Assembly: GCF_000150955.2 (NCBI RefSeq)
Contig: NC_011669.1
Span: forward strand, 124,001 to 188,000
From: Phaeodactylum tricornutum CCAP 1055/1
Lineage: Eukaryota; Bacillariophyta; Bacillariophyceae; Surirellales; Neidiaceae
Direction: 5' to 3'
Length of the DNA: 64,000 nt
Each line of letters begins with the position of its first letter. The stretch's first letter is position 1. Of this stretch, positions 1-10,129 are shown in pieces. Made by a program: the position numbers and the translations under genes. The notes beneath the pieces are model-generated. The model worked only from the letters and a program-made list of their open reading frames with translations. It made no database searches and was not told the DNA's origin.

Positions 1-831
1 CACCTTCACCGCCCAAGACCTTTTGCCACGAATACGTCGTGACGTCGAGCTTGTCCCAGGGCATATCCATGGCGAAACATGCGGAGGTAGCGTCGCACAA
101 AGTCAGACCCGTGCGATCGTCGGCGATGAAATCGCAACCGTCCCGGACGCGGACTCCCGAGGTGGTTCCGTTGAAGGTGAAGCAAATGTCGTTGGCGGGG
201 TTGGTCTTGGTGAGATCCGGGAGTTCGCCATAATCAGCCGTGTGTTCCGTGACTTCGACGATGTCGCGCAATTTCAAATGACTGACGGCGTCGGCGAACC
301 ATCCCTTGCCGAAGGATTCCCAATGGCAAATGTCGATATTGCGGGCGCCGAGCATGTTCCACATGGCCATTTCGTAGGCTCCGGTATCGGAGGCGGGGAC
401 GATACCAACGAGATAGTCGTCGGGTACACCAAGGATACGCTTGGTTTCGTCAATGGCCAACGCTAGACGCTCCTTGCCGATTTTGGAGCGGTGCGAACGG
501 CCCAAAGTCTGTTTGTCGAGAGTGGCAACATCGTAGCCCGGACGCTTTTTGCAGGGACCCGAGGAGAACTCCGGATTGACAGGCTGAGGTGGGTACAGAA
601 AAGAGTCGCGGATGAGAGAAATTTGACTATAAAACAAAACGAGAGGAGCGATCCCGTGTGTGTTGTCGGAAGGATAGGCCTGCCTTCGCGCTCGATCTAC
701 GCAAGCTATACACGTACCTTGACGCTGGGAGCGGCACTCAAGAACCGAATGGCAGTAGCTCTGCTAGTTCGGACTGCGGGAGACGAACGTACAAAGGCGA
801 CTAGATTGGCGGTAGGAGCAAAACGCATCAT
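1..831 (-). CDS. PSAT: phosphoserine aminotransferase, organelle-targeted, 3' end outside window
   Basis: PLP enzyme of the serine pathway, converting 3-phosphohydroxypyruvate and glutamate to phosphoserine. Exon 2 (583..1) reads [19 protein letters not shown], then [10 protein letters not shown] and [19 protein letters not shown], the pattern of the alpha-proteobacterial/archaeal SerC type. The last codons in the window, [10 protein letters not shown], carry the expected PLP lysine, so the gene is cut about halfway. Exon 1 (831..718) starts at the first of two adjacent ATGs and encodes 38 residues ([10 protein letters not shown] and on) rich in R, S and A, with FLSAAPS near its end, like an organelle presequence. 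The intron 717..584 (134 bp) has donor GTACGT and acceptor CCTCAG in phase 0. The family call is firm; the targeting compartment (mitochondrion or plastid) is inferred. Confidence 0.9.
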
Positions 832-1766
832 GCTGTGTAGGACCGAAAGTGAGACGAAAGGTTCGAATCTTTGGATGTCTGTGGGTGGATGGGTGGCAGT
901 TGTGGAATGTGTTGTGACCGGATCGAGGCGTCGATTGGCGCGTGTGATCCATCCAACTACCTCTCTACTGTGAGACACCACGCGGTGTGACGGAAAGGGA
1001 AGCTCGTGCCAACCGAACGAAGGAACGGGTCCCGACTTTCCGAACCATCCAAAGATTTGAATTTTGAAGCGGGACGTCACCAATGTTCACGTTCTCCATC
1101 CGGGTTGTTTTCGAGCAAAACGATTATCGGCAGTGCGATGCCGATGTAACTCCATGTTCGAACCTATGAACAAGCGTCCTCTGTTAGAATAGCTCCGGCG
1201 ACTACCACCTTAGAAGATAGCTAGCTTCATTGAACAGATTTACCGTTACCTACACAGTAACGGTGTTTTCCCTCTTTTTCATGATATAATAAGTCCTACG
1301 CGAAGTGTTTGTATAGGCCAAGCATCCTTTCAAGCGCGGTTTCCATTGTCAAGCGATCATGGCCGATTGTTTTCCTGTTACGAACTGAAATCGGAAAGCT
1401 ATCAGATCAATGTAAACACGGATGACTTTCGTGTTAGTTAGAGGTAGAACAAATAACAGAGCCGGTAGTTGAAATTTTTTTCTAACGGACTCAATGTAAG
1501 CGACATCCTCGTTGTGTACCAAAGAGAGTTCTCATCTCGGCTAATAAAAACGGATACCTAGCAGCCCCGACCGTATTTTGGTCAACGACTAGGATACCTA
1601 TCGGTTGGAAAGCTTCTCATAAAAAAACACGGAATCGCTCAAAAAAAGAGTAGATCTAATCGAAAGCGTGTCGAAAGAAACCCGCTGTTGTCACAGAATT
1701 GGTGTTTTAAGTCAAGGGCCACAACAAAGTATGCTATAACCGTCATAAATTTCTTGTGAAAAAACA
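832..1766. other. intergenic region between PSAT and the first secreted paralogue
   Basis: A divergent spacer of 935 bases, AT-rich after about 1080, presumably holding the promoters of both neighbours. No tRNA, repeat or conserved reading frame was seen. Longer minus-strand frames here only extend PSAT exon 1 upstream. Confidence 0.5.
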
Positions 1767-3524
1767 ATGAAGAGCATCAAGGGGTCCGTAATTTTGTTTG
1801 CTGCCTTTATCGCTGCTCCTTTGATTGCAGCAGGCATTGATATTAGCAGCGATGAAAGCATCCTTTCCGAATTCTCCACAAATCCCATTGGCATTAGGGG
1901 ACTAGCCAACAGGATCAAACGAACTCCAGTGATGCAGAGAACTCCAAAAACGAAAGCCCTTAGCAGAAGATCTGATTCCAAGAACAATAAAAGGTCGAAT
2001 ATCAAGATCAACAGAAAGCCTGAACCAGCCAACGCAATGGACGAAACCACTCCCAACCAGGACACGACATGTGCGTTGGAACCGACTGTCGTTGATTCGA
2101 CTATCATTGTCGAGTTTAGTGGCAACACTGGCGAACCCCTCCCCGAGACGGAAAGAGCCGCGCTCCAAAACGCTGTCCTCACCTCGTACAATGAGCTGTT
2201 GGCGTCAGGCTGCGACTTTCCCTTCTTCCGAGAAGCCGTTGCTGTAACTATTTTAAACGAGAGTGGTGGCGGCGCCAACATTACCGCCCCGGCTCGAGCC
2301 TTGAAGGAAGACTCGCACTTCAGCATTTCAAATAGACGCGACTTGCGAAGGCTTTTTAAAAGACGTTTCACATTCGGTGTAACGGTCCGATGTAGAGGAG
2401 GATGCCCTCCCGAAACAACGGCGTTTACAGGAAACGTAGGCACGAAACGATGGCTTGGGGAACATCTTAAAGGCAGCTCCACAAAAGGATAACCGGCCGA
2501 AAAATCGGCGCCAAACCAGAAATCAGGCAATACGACCGCACCAAATCCCAAAGCGAGCAAGACGGCCGCACCTACTTCGGCACCTAAACAAACTTCCCCA
2601 AATACTCAGTGCAGATGCACCATTGGCATCGTGATTCCTCCAGCAGAAACAGATTTCACCGAGGTCTTTATCGAAAATGTTGCAGATCTCCAAGAAAGCC
2701 GAGAACTACCAGCAGAGCTTGGACTACCGGACGCAACAATTGAGCTCGAGCAACAAAGCTGTGAGGAGGAGTCGATTTTTGAGTCATTTGTTACGATTGA
2801 TGTAAATGGCGACCCAAGCAACTTCACCAGTGTAGAAATCGACCTGATGGAGGAAATTTTTATTCAGTCGTACAATGATCTCAACGCCGACAATTGCGAC
2901 CCCAATTTTCTGAGGATCCGGAATGCTTCTTTTGTTTTACCGGACGATCTCCCTGAATTGCCTGGTGGCGGCACCCGAACACTCGCTATACAACATCGCC
3001 GCGAGCGTTTCCTAAGGAAAATTGGGTTTCGATTCACTGCTTCTTGCTTCGACTGCCGAGGTGAGAGTTCTGTCTTTACAGGGAATATTGGCTCTCGATA
3101 TTTGGAAGAGTCGACGTCACTGGTTGTGGATACGAGAAGGGGGCTTCAGGTGAATGTGCTTGAAGACTGCTTCTGTCCTGCGTTTGGCGTGGTTATTAAT
3201 CGGCCTCCAACAGTTGAAGAATTCGAGGTAGCGTTTTCCGAGACATTTGTAGAAGTTAAAACGGAATCTGTGTTGTTTGAGGATATTGAATCGATCTCCA
3301 ATGTCACGGAAGACAACGATGTCATCCTGGACCCCTCCCATGTTCCCACTACCGTACCGTCTCTGATGCCGTCGACTGAACCCTCACTGATGCCATCTGT
3401 TGCACCGTCGAGCAAACCGTCATCCCATTTCCCCTCTTTAACGCCATCGGCAAACCCATCGAAAGCTCCCACGTTCGCCCCAACTCCAGGATCGGCTCTT
3501 CCATCAGGGCCCTCACTCGGGTAG
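1767..3524 (+). pseudogene. secreted two-domain PSxPS-tail protein, copy 1, interrupted by an in-frame stop
   Basis: Collinear in one frame with the intact paralogue at 7629..9383 and almost the same length (585 versus 584 codons). It starts with a signal peptide (MKSIKGSVILFAAFIAAPLI). Domain A (about residues 90-235) ends in FTGNVGTKRWL. A Pro/Lys/Ser linker contains PNPKASKT. Domain B (about 320-450) ends in FTGNIGSRYLE. A short CFCPAFG segment and a PSxxPS-repeat tail follow. A single TAA at 2490..2492 lies in the linker; no GT-AG pair nearby would remove it, and both sides stay open and paralogue-like. It may be a recent nonsense allele, an assembly error, or two half-proteins. Function is unknown; secretion or cell-surface location is inferred from the signal peptide and the diatom-type tail. 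Confidence 0.75.
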
Positions 3525-4945
3525 GTTCTTCCTCCTTTGTGATATTTGCAGTGGCACTGCAGCTTAATTTGGAATGCAGGGCTACGGCGCCATTGAAAGA
3601 AACGGATTTCGATGTCCCACATTATATCTGTCCAATGAAAAAGAGTGGAAGTTGACGTCCCGACAATAAGGAACCCTGGGGTACTGTTAGGGAATGACTT
3701 CAGACCCACGACTTGCGTGTTTTCTGTTTGGTCGCGGATACGATCCATGCTGACGCTCAACGTTCGCAGTGCGGGACACCAACAATTCCCACACCCATCC
3801 ATCAATTCCGAAAAACGAACCGCGCACGGCGCGTAATATCGAGAAAGATACGGATTACACTTTATCCTGGTTTCATTTTTTTCTGCATTTACCCCCGATC
3901 CTTTTTCAACATCCACAAACGCCAATTAGTAGTTATCTGTCGTCATACCAGCAAGTACCTAGTACTTTTCTTCTAGTTTTGGAATTGGAAGAGTGTTCCA
4001 GTAGAGAGACAGGCAGTAAGTAAACTACGTTAGACTGACGTTGTTAGTTCAACAAGGTGAGTGCGTCGAAAAAGGATTGACTGTGAGTGACTGTGCTAGA
4101 GTACGAGCGCCTCGGTCATCGTCGCCGAGACTTTTTCTTGATCAATGAACAAGTGGGAACGGGATGATGTGAGGTATTGGAAGTCTGGATTGACTGTGCG
4201 TGCAGTATCATCCTCGGGGCCTGACGACGTCCACGACGACGAGACTTGGAACGAACGGAATCGTGGATTTGTTTGTTTCTCGCCGTATTGGTTGTGTTCG
4301 TACGCTACCTAGTGTGTCTTTCACCGACTGTGAGTCAATTATTGTCTCGTGTTCCCGACGATGTGTAATTATCTCCTTCCACCGCATCGTCGGGATACGC
4401 GAGGACCCAACAGACCAGGACCCTCCATCGTGCGCGTTTCGGTTCACGAGGGTCTCGGATCGAAGGAACGGATCCGTTTGTTTCGCCGAACTAAAGTCGT
4501 CAATAGCACAACCGCCGGGTGATTTGATGTTATCTTGATCTTCGAATGTCCGACAACGGTCATTCGCAATTATTGTTTCTGTGTTTCCGACTTCGGGGGG
4601 GATGCGTTGGATTGTGCCTCCCTGTCCATTATGGACCACCGATCTTGTCAAATGTCCCAGGGCATAATTCGGGCCCCCTCGCAGTTTCGAACTCCTCGTA
4701 TATTCTGTCGACTGACACGCATTCCTCTCTGCCCCTCGTCGGTACAGACACACACCACGTTTGGGTCCAAACCAGCGAGCGCGACTCGAGCGATTTCGGG
4801 AGTGGCAGTCGGCGACATCGGAATTTTCTCCTCGCTCCCCCAGAAAATCGATTTGACTTGACGCTTTTGTTCCGAAACCCAACAGCCGAGAGAGACAATC
4901 CTCATCGTCTGGTATTGTTGATTGTCGACACCAACGATCATCACC
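3525..4945. other. intergenic and 5' region of the CaMK-type kinase
   Basis: About 1.4 kb. The first part follows the interrupted paralogue and the last several hundred bases are probably kinase 5' UTR and promoter. A long minus-strand frame (4208..5089) overlaps the kinase start but resembles no family. No repeat was found. Confidence 0.45.
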
Positions 4946-6685
4946 ATGGTACCCGACACTCGGAGCATCCTGGATGAAACGCCTACCCCTCTGCGGAACG
5001 ATCCGAGGCGTCCAAGTGGAGAAGAATCTTTGAACGGTCCCAGTTGCCACAGTGCGTCCTTGTCGGAACAGGGACCGCATCTTCCACACAGGGCCGTCAT
5101 TGAATCGATCACATCAACACGATTCATCGACGATACGCACAACAACGAATCATCGTCTGGGGTCCCGACGACCCCTTTGGAAGCCAACGTATTGGTACAC
5201 GTAAACGTACCTGTAAGCACACACGCGCACTCACCGGACATTACCAACGTGTCAGCTCCCAATCAAGCATTATCCAAACCCAAGTTGACGCTTTCCGCCT
5301 TTCGCCGTCCCGAGCAAACGGTGCGTTTGACAACGTCGGATCCGCACTGTCTTTGCGAATCCGTTTACGATCTACACACGCCCGGTTGTTCCGGGGTGTT
5401 GGGACATGGCGCTTTTTCTACCGTACGATTGGCGCGACGGAGACGAGACAACGTCAAGGTTGCCGTCAAAACGATTGCCAAACACGAAGCCTTGCGCTCG
5501 CGGCGTCTTCGTCCCGTCGGAACTACCGATGACCAGAACCATGCACGCCGAAGATACCTGGAAGAATGGGAAATTCTACGACGCATGCAGAATCATCCCT
5601 ACGTCGTTAATCTTTTGGATGTCTACGAGACGCACGAAGAAATACAGATTGTGACGGAGTACTGTCCCGGTGGCGAGCTGTTTGACGCCATTCAGAAGAG
5701 ACGCAGTCGGGCACACGCTCTACGCCGCACGCAATACACGGAAGCGCAAGCCGCCACCATTACCAGTCAAATCTTGCGAGCCCTGGCGGATCTGCACGAC
5801 CACGGCATTGTACACCGGGACGTCAAACCGGAGAATATTCTGCTCACGAAGGACGAGCAAGACGATGATGATCAAGCAGTTCACGTCAAGTTGTGTGACT
5901 TTGGCATGGCCCGATCCTTGCTACGGGAACCGGACACGTACGGGGACGATTCCCCCCTTACACCGGCACGATCGCGCGCCTATTCCATGATTGGGTCGAA
6001 CTATTACGTGGCGCCCGAAGTTAACTACGGAAATTGCTACGACACCGCCGTCGACGTATACTCACTCGGCGTGACACTCTACATTCTTTTGTGTGGCTTT
6101 CCCCCCGTCTTTTCCGGCTCGGAATCGGATGCCGCTGTCCTCTTTCCCAGTATGTACTGGAAGGATGTTTCCGACAGCGCCAAAGATCTGGTCCGACAAA
6201 TGCTGAATTCGGAGCCGGGAACTCGTGTCACTGCCAAACAAGCCGAACGCCACCCCTGGATTGTGCACAACAAGCAAGCCTCGCGATCATCGCCCCAGCG
6301 CCGGCCATTACTACCATCGAAAGGTAGCAATACCGGCAACACCAGTACGCACTCATTCCAACAACCTGGAACCGTAGCTCAGGTCAACCTCGATCTCGTC
6401 CGCAGTCGCTTGTATTTGAGCATGGGTCAAATGTTAGAAAGTCCCCCACGGAAACGCTTGGAAGTGATGGTGGACGCCACATCGCCACCGGCGTCCGGCC
6501 ACAAACGTTCAAGGATGACTCGACGGACTTCTACCTGTCTCATGGCCCTTGCCGATTTGTATCGCGGGGTGGCCTCGCCGTCCAAACCTGCTGTTACCAG
6601 TCCCGACAAGCGAAGTCCGGCGGAAAGTATTCCCCCGAAGGATATTCCCGACCCTTACAAGGTTGCCACTGCCCTTTCCTTTTAG
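4946..6685 (+). CDS. serine/threonine protein kinase, CaMK-like
   Basis: A 579-residue kinase starting at the ATG of MVPDTRSILDET; no ATG lies upstream in frame. The first 145 residues look disordered. The kinase domain has the glycine loop GHGAFSTV (about 153-160), the VAVK lysine (175), HRDVKPEN (about 290), DFG (about 318) and VAPE (about 355), followed by DVYSLGVTLYILLCGFPP, typical of CAMK-group enzymes. The catalytic residues are intact, so it should be active. An acidic insert sits between HRDVKPEN and DFG, and the activation segment is long and Ser/Thr-rich. The C-terminal 140 residues are basic and low complexity, with no EF-hand or clear calmodulin-binding helix. Substrates are unknown. 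No intron was needed. Confidence 0.9.
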   Translation: MVPDTRSILDETPTPLRNDPRRPSGEESLNGPSCHSASLSEQGPHLPHRAVIESITSTRFIDDTHNNESSSGVPTTPLEANVLVHVNVPVSTHAHSPDITNVSAPNQALSKPKLTLSAFRRPEQTVRLTTSDPHCLCESVYDLHTPGCSGVLGHGAFSTVRLARRRRDNVKVAVKTIAKHEALRSRRLRPVGTTDDQNHARRRYLEEWEILRRMQNHPYVVNLLDVYETHEEIQIVTEYCPGGELFDAIQKRRSRAHALRRTQYTEAQAATITSQILRALADLHDHGIVHRDVKPENILLTKDEQDDDDQAVHVKLCDFGMARSLLREPDTYGDDSPLTPARSRAYSMIGSNYYVAPEVNYGNCYDTAVDVYSLGVTLYILLCGFPPVFSGSESDAAVLFPSMYWKDVSDSAKDLVRQMLNSEPGTRVTAKQAERHPWIVHNKQASRSSPQRRPLLPSKGSNTGNTSTHSFQQPGTVAQVNLDLVRSRLYLSMGQMLESPPRKRLEVMVDATSPPASGHKRSRMTRRTSTCLMALADLYRGVASPSKPAVTSPDKRSPAESIPPKDIPDPYKVATALSF

Positions 6686-7628
6686 ATTCGAGATTTGTTT
6701 GGCCACCCTGGGGGCATGATTGCTCGTCTCGCGTTGTCGACTACGTAATACTTGTAATATTTACAATAGATTTCCTTATTTTGTGCAGAGAGAGAGCCAT
6801 CCAGTTTGACATTATACAGAGTATTCTGTGGCTCCTTTGTAACGAGGGATCATCCAAAGGGAAAACACAATTGACAGTGACTGTGAATACTTGTACCTAA
6901 TAGCACTTGTGCGGCTCGAGTTTCGAAGGTGGGTCCTTACCATAGGGCACAAGTAGACTAGACACAGAGCTTCGTAGTCTTTACATTGGTACAACAAATG
7001 ACGCAAAAGTGTACAGACTAATGTACGGCAATCCCGAAAGCCTCGCACATTGAAAGTAATCATGTAAAGTACGGTACTTTTATAGCTGAAAACTTTTCAG
7101 CGCGCTCACGGAAAAGCGTTCCTAATAGTAAACAGAAACATATGTAAAGCTTGGAATTCGTATGTCAACTTAAAACACGATTGCAAGCGATTAGCCGTAA
7201 AAAAACGCAGTTTGCACTATATGTAGCTCGAACGGCTAGGTGTGGATAAACTTCTATTTAACAAAACAGATACAAAAAGGATCCATAAAATCGTTTTGAA
7301 TTTGTAAATACCTGAAACTGTAAATGAAAATGAAAATCAGCGAACAACTTTTTTTCCTTACAGCCTATTACTATCTCGATTTAACAAAACGCGTTTGCAT
7401 TCCAGAATGTCATCTATGGTCGCAAGGTTACATACACACGAAGAGGTAAAATATAGCCAGGAATAGTCTCGCCAACAGATGTACAAAAGTGTTGGACATT
7501 GTGATATCAACAAGTGGTTGTTACTGTCCTAAGCAGGTCGATTGAGATTGACAGTTACCCCATTAAGCTCGTAATTGCAAATGAACAGAGTGAAGATCGC
7601 TACTGCTAAAGATAAGTGATAACAAACC
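6686..7628. other. AT-rich intergenic region
   Basis: A 943-base spacer between the kinase and the intact secreted paralogue. It holds a near-perfect inverted repeat at 7085..7101 (8-bp arms GCTGAAAA/TTTTCAGC around one base). No coding frame with a credible product was seen. Confidence 0.5.
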
Positions 7629-9383
7629 ATGATCTGTCGTTTCTTTCTATTCGTACTCTACTTTGCCAGTGTTGCCTCATCTGGCATGGGTACGGTAAAC
7701 AATGGATTTACCTGGGACGGACTATACGACCCTGGAAATCGAAGCTTTCCTGTCGAAAGCCGGGAGTTAACGGGCAAAGGACTCCATCGACATGGTATGA
7801 ACAGGGTACAGAAAACGCCGGGTAGAAATAGAAAATCTGGAAAAAGAAAAAGAGAAAGCAGCGATGAAATGGGCTCGACATGTGTGTCGAACCCAACCAT
7901 TGTTGAGACCTTTTTCCTCATTGAGTTTGCTAGCAATAGCGGAGACAGCCTCTCAAGCATTGAACGGATGGCTCTTGAAAATGCTGTTCTCGAATCATAT
8001 AACGGCCTTCTCGAGTCGGTCTGCGATGCTCCCTACTTTAGAGAAGCTGTTGCTGTGGTGCTGCTCAACGAGAGTGGTGGCGGTCCCAATATCACCATCC
8101 CGACACGCACATTACTAGAAGACTCTCGCTCGAGTCATTCCAAGAGACGTGACCTACAGACGCTTTTTAAAAGACGTTTTACTTTTGGTGTCACGATTCA
8201 ATGTAAAGGAAGTTGTCCTCCTGAGGCTACCGCTTTTACTGGAAATGCTGGGACGAGACGATGGTTGGAGTTGCATTCCAGTAGCAATTCCAGTAAAGTT
8301 GAATGCACCAAAAAATCAGAACCAAAGCCAAAATCCAGCAAGACGATAGCGCCTAATCCAAAAGCGAGCAAGACGTCAGCACCCAATCCGAAGTCAAGCA
8401 AGACGCAAGTCCCCACTCCGGCTCCCAGCAACAGCCCTGAGAACACCCAGTGCCAGTGTCCTATTGATATGATTATTCTTCCTACAGAGTCAAGTTTCAC
8501 TGACGTCCTGATTGAAAAGATCATACAACGTCAGGAAGTCAGAGACTTACCAGCCGATCTCGGGGTACCGGACGCTACGGTTGAACTGGAGGAAAGGGAC
8601 TGTCAGGAAGAATCGATCTTCGAAAGTTTTGTGACGGTCACTGTAGATGGTGATCCAGGCAAGTTGACCGCCGAAGAAATCGGTCTCTTGGAAGAGATCT
8701 TCAAGCAGTCTTACAACAATCTCAACGGGAAAAGCTGTGACCCTAGCTTCCGACGTATCCTGAGTGCTTCCTTTGTCTTCCCGCTGGGGCCTGAGGACTT
8801 ACCGGATGAGACACGACGTCTTTTTGTGGGTTATCCCCGTGACTTATCCCTAAGGAAGATCGGATTTCGAATCACCGCTTCTTGTAGAGATTGCCGGGGG
8901 GAGCGCTCTCTGTTTTCAGGAAACACGGGTTCTCGTCATTTGGAGCAAACAGCTTCTGCCAAACTAGACGGAAATCGAGGACTCCAATTAGATGTGCTAC
9001 TAGAGGGCTGCTTTTGTTCTGTTTTTGGCGACCGAAACAACCGTGCTCCAACCGTGACAGAATTCGAGGATGCATACACGAATACTTTCCAAAACGTCAA
9101 AATGGAAAACGACTTGTTTATGGAAATCGATTCGATCTTTGATATCGTAGAAGGAAACGACGGCGTCGTCTCGCAGCCGCCGTCTCCAGTACCATTCAGT
9201 CAACCATCTAGTCTCCCAATTGCAATCTCCTCCAACGCTCCCTCTGGCATTCCGATTTCATTGCCATCCGCTACGCCTATTTCACCCTCTCTCTTACCAT
9301 CGGGTGCCCCCACTTCAGTTCCATCGCTCCGCCCTACGGTTTTCAACGACAACCTCCCCCCGGACTTTTTCCCCGGACTATAA
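7629..9383 (+). CDS. secreted two-domain PSxPS-tail protein, copy 2 (intact)
   Basis: A 584-residue protein of unknown function. The ATG starts a signal peptide (MICRFFLFVLYFASVASS). Domain A (about 95-220) contains SVCDAPYFREAVAV, then FKRRFTFGV, a C-x4-C pair and FTGNAGTRRWLE. The linker has three units of the form APNPKxSKT. Domain B (about 295-440) repeats the layout: KSCDPSFRRILSAS, LRKIGFRITASC, C-x2-C and FSGNTGSRHLE. Domains A and B are thus an ancient internal duplication with shared cysteine spacing. A CFCSVFG segment and a Pro/Ser tail of about 70 residues close the protein. Together with 1767..3524 it forms a dispersed pair. Extracellular or cell-surface location is inferred; no catalytic motif was seen. 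Confidence 0.8.
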   Translation: MICRFFLFVLYFASVASSGMGTVNNGFTWDGLYDPGNRSFPVESRELTGKGLHRHGMNRVQKTPGRNRKSGKRKRESSDEMGSTCVSNPTIVETFFLIEFASNSGDSLSSIERMALENAVLESYNGLLESVCDAPYFREAVAVVLLNESGGGPNITIPTRTLLEDSRSSHSKRRDLQTLFKRRFTFGVTIQCKGSCPPEATAFTGNAGTRRWLELHSSSNSSKVECTKKSEPKPKSSKTIAPNPKASKTSAPNPKSSKTQVPTPAPSNSPENTQCQCPIDMIILPTESSFTDVLIEKIIQRQEVRDLPADLGVPDATVELEERDCQEESIFESFVTVTVDGDPGKLTAEEIGLLEEIFKQSYNNLNGKSCDPSFRRILSASFVFPLGPEDLPDETRRLFVGYPRDLSLRKIGFRITASCRDCRGERSLFSGNTGSRHLEQTASAKLDGNRGLQLDVLLEGCFCSVFGDRNNRAPTVTEFEDAYTNTFQNVKMENDLFMEIDSIFDIVEGNDGVVSQPPSPVPFSQPSSLPIAISSNAPSGIPISLPSATPISPSLLPSGAPTSVPSLRPTVFNDNLPPDFFPGL

Positions 9384-10129
9384 AAGTGTGAGCGTGGGTG
9401 GTGATCGACTATCTTCTTATACTTTGGGATCATGCTTACTGTGTTGGGACAAGATAATTCCGTGAAACATTATAGCCTTGTCTCGGCCGCATAAATAAAA
9501 TATATCTAGGAAGATTATGCCTTTTTGATCTTTGTTGTCGATCTTGGACTCTAATGGCTGCTACTGGAAGCAAAACAAAACTATCGCATCACCCGTTGCG
9601 AATATTGGGACTCCCACTTCATTTCTTAGCACGTTATCAGATGGTGTGAAGCGTAAAGATTTCGCCCAAGCTCGGTTTTCTTGATTTCTTCTCTTTTGCA
9701 AAGCCGTTGATTGAAAAGCCCTTATTCGTTTGTTTTGCATTGCATGCGGCACATCATCTGCGTGTCTGCCTTAGCGCAGAGCGCGTTGTCTGTGTCTTGG
9801 TACCAGCAATACAGTGAGCACATAGGCTGCAACCAGGGAGGACACCCTATTGCACCCTCTATGACACCAGCGGGTGTCCCCAGTTCAGTTCCATTGCTTC
9901 GCTCCATAGATTCGCCCTACGGTTATCAGCGACAACCCCCCCCCCCCCCCCTGGCTTTTTAATTGGACACTGAAAGTGTGAATGTACAATCCTGCAGCAG
10001 CTATACACGAACAAGCTGTTTTCTTCAGCAGTTCTTCCATTCCGTCTGGCGCTGTTGCAGACGCGGGTTCAGGGAGCGGAGGGGGCATACAAGCGGAAAA
10101 CGCATGTCGCCTCAATATCGCGACTCAAG
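9384..10129. other. intergenic region holding a C-terminal gene fragment
   Basis: Apart from the partial third paralogue at 9840..9985 (listed separately), the 746 bases hold no convincing gene. The minus-strand frames here are antisense to the fragment. Confidence 0.5.
9840..9985 (+). pseudogene. partial third copy of the secreted-protein 3' end
   Basis: Bases 9840..9985 align with the end of the intact paralogue (about 9268..9388). Shared stretches include caccctct, cagttccat, ttcgctcc/tcgctccg, cgccctacggtt, cgacaac and gaaagtgtga/aaaagtgtga. In the matching frame it reads PIAPSMTPAGVPSSVPLLRS beside PISPSLLPSGAPTSVPSLRP. A run of 16 C (9936..9951) replaces the shorter C-rich stretch of the parent. 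Nothing upstream matches the parent, so this is an isolated 3' fragment, best explained as a partial duplication. Confidence 0.7.

Noticed and set aside
855-875. tRNA T-arm-like sequence (GGTTCGAATC)
   Set aside because: The stem pairs poorly and no D-arm, anticodon arm or matching acceptor stem is found around it.
3146-3925. Minus-strand frame of 259 codons
   Set aside because: It is the antisense shadow of the PSxPS tail of copy 1, which gives Asp/Gly repeats on the other strand.
4208-5089. Long minus-strand frame opposite the kinase 5' region
   Set aside because: It overlaps the kinase start antisense, has low-complexity and Arg-rich sequence and resembles no family.
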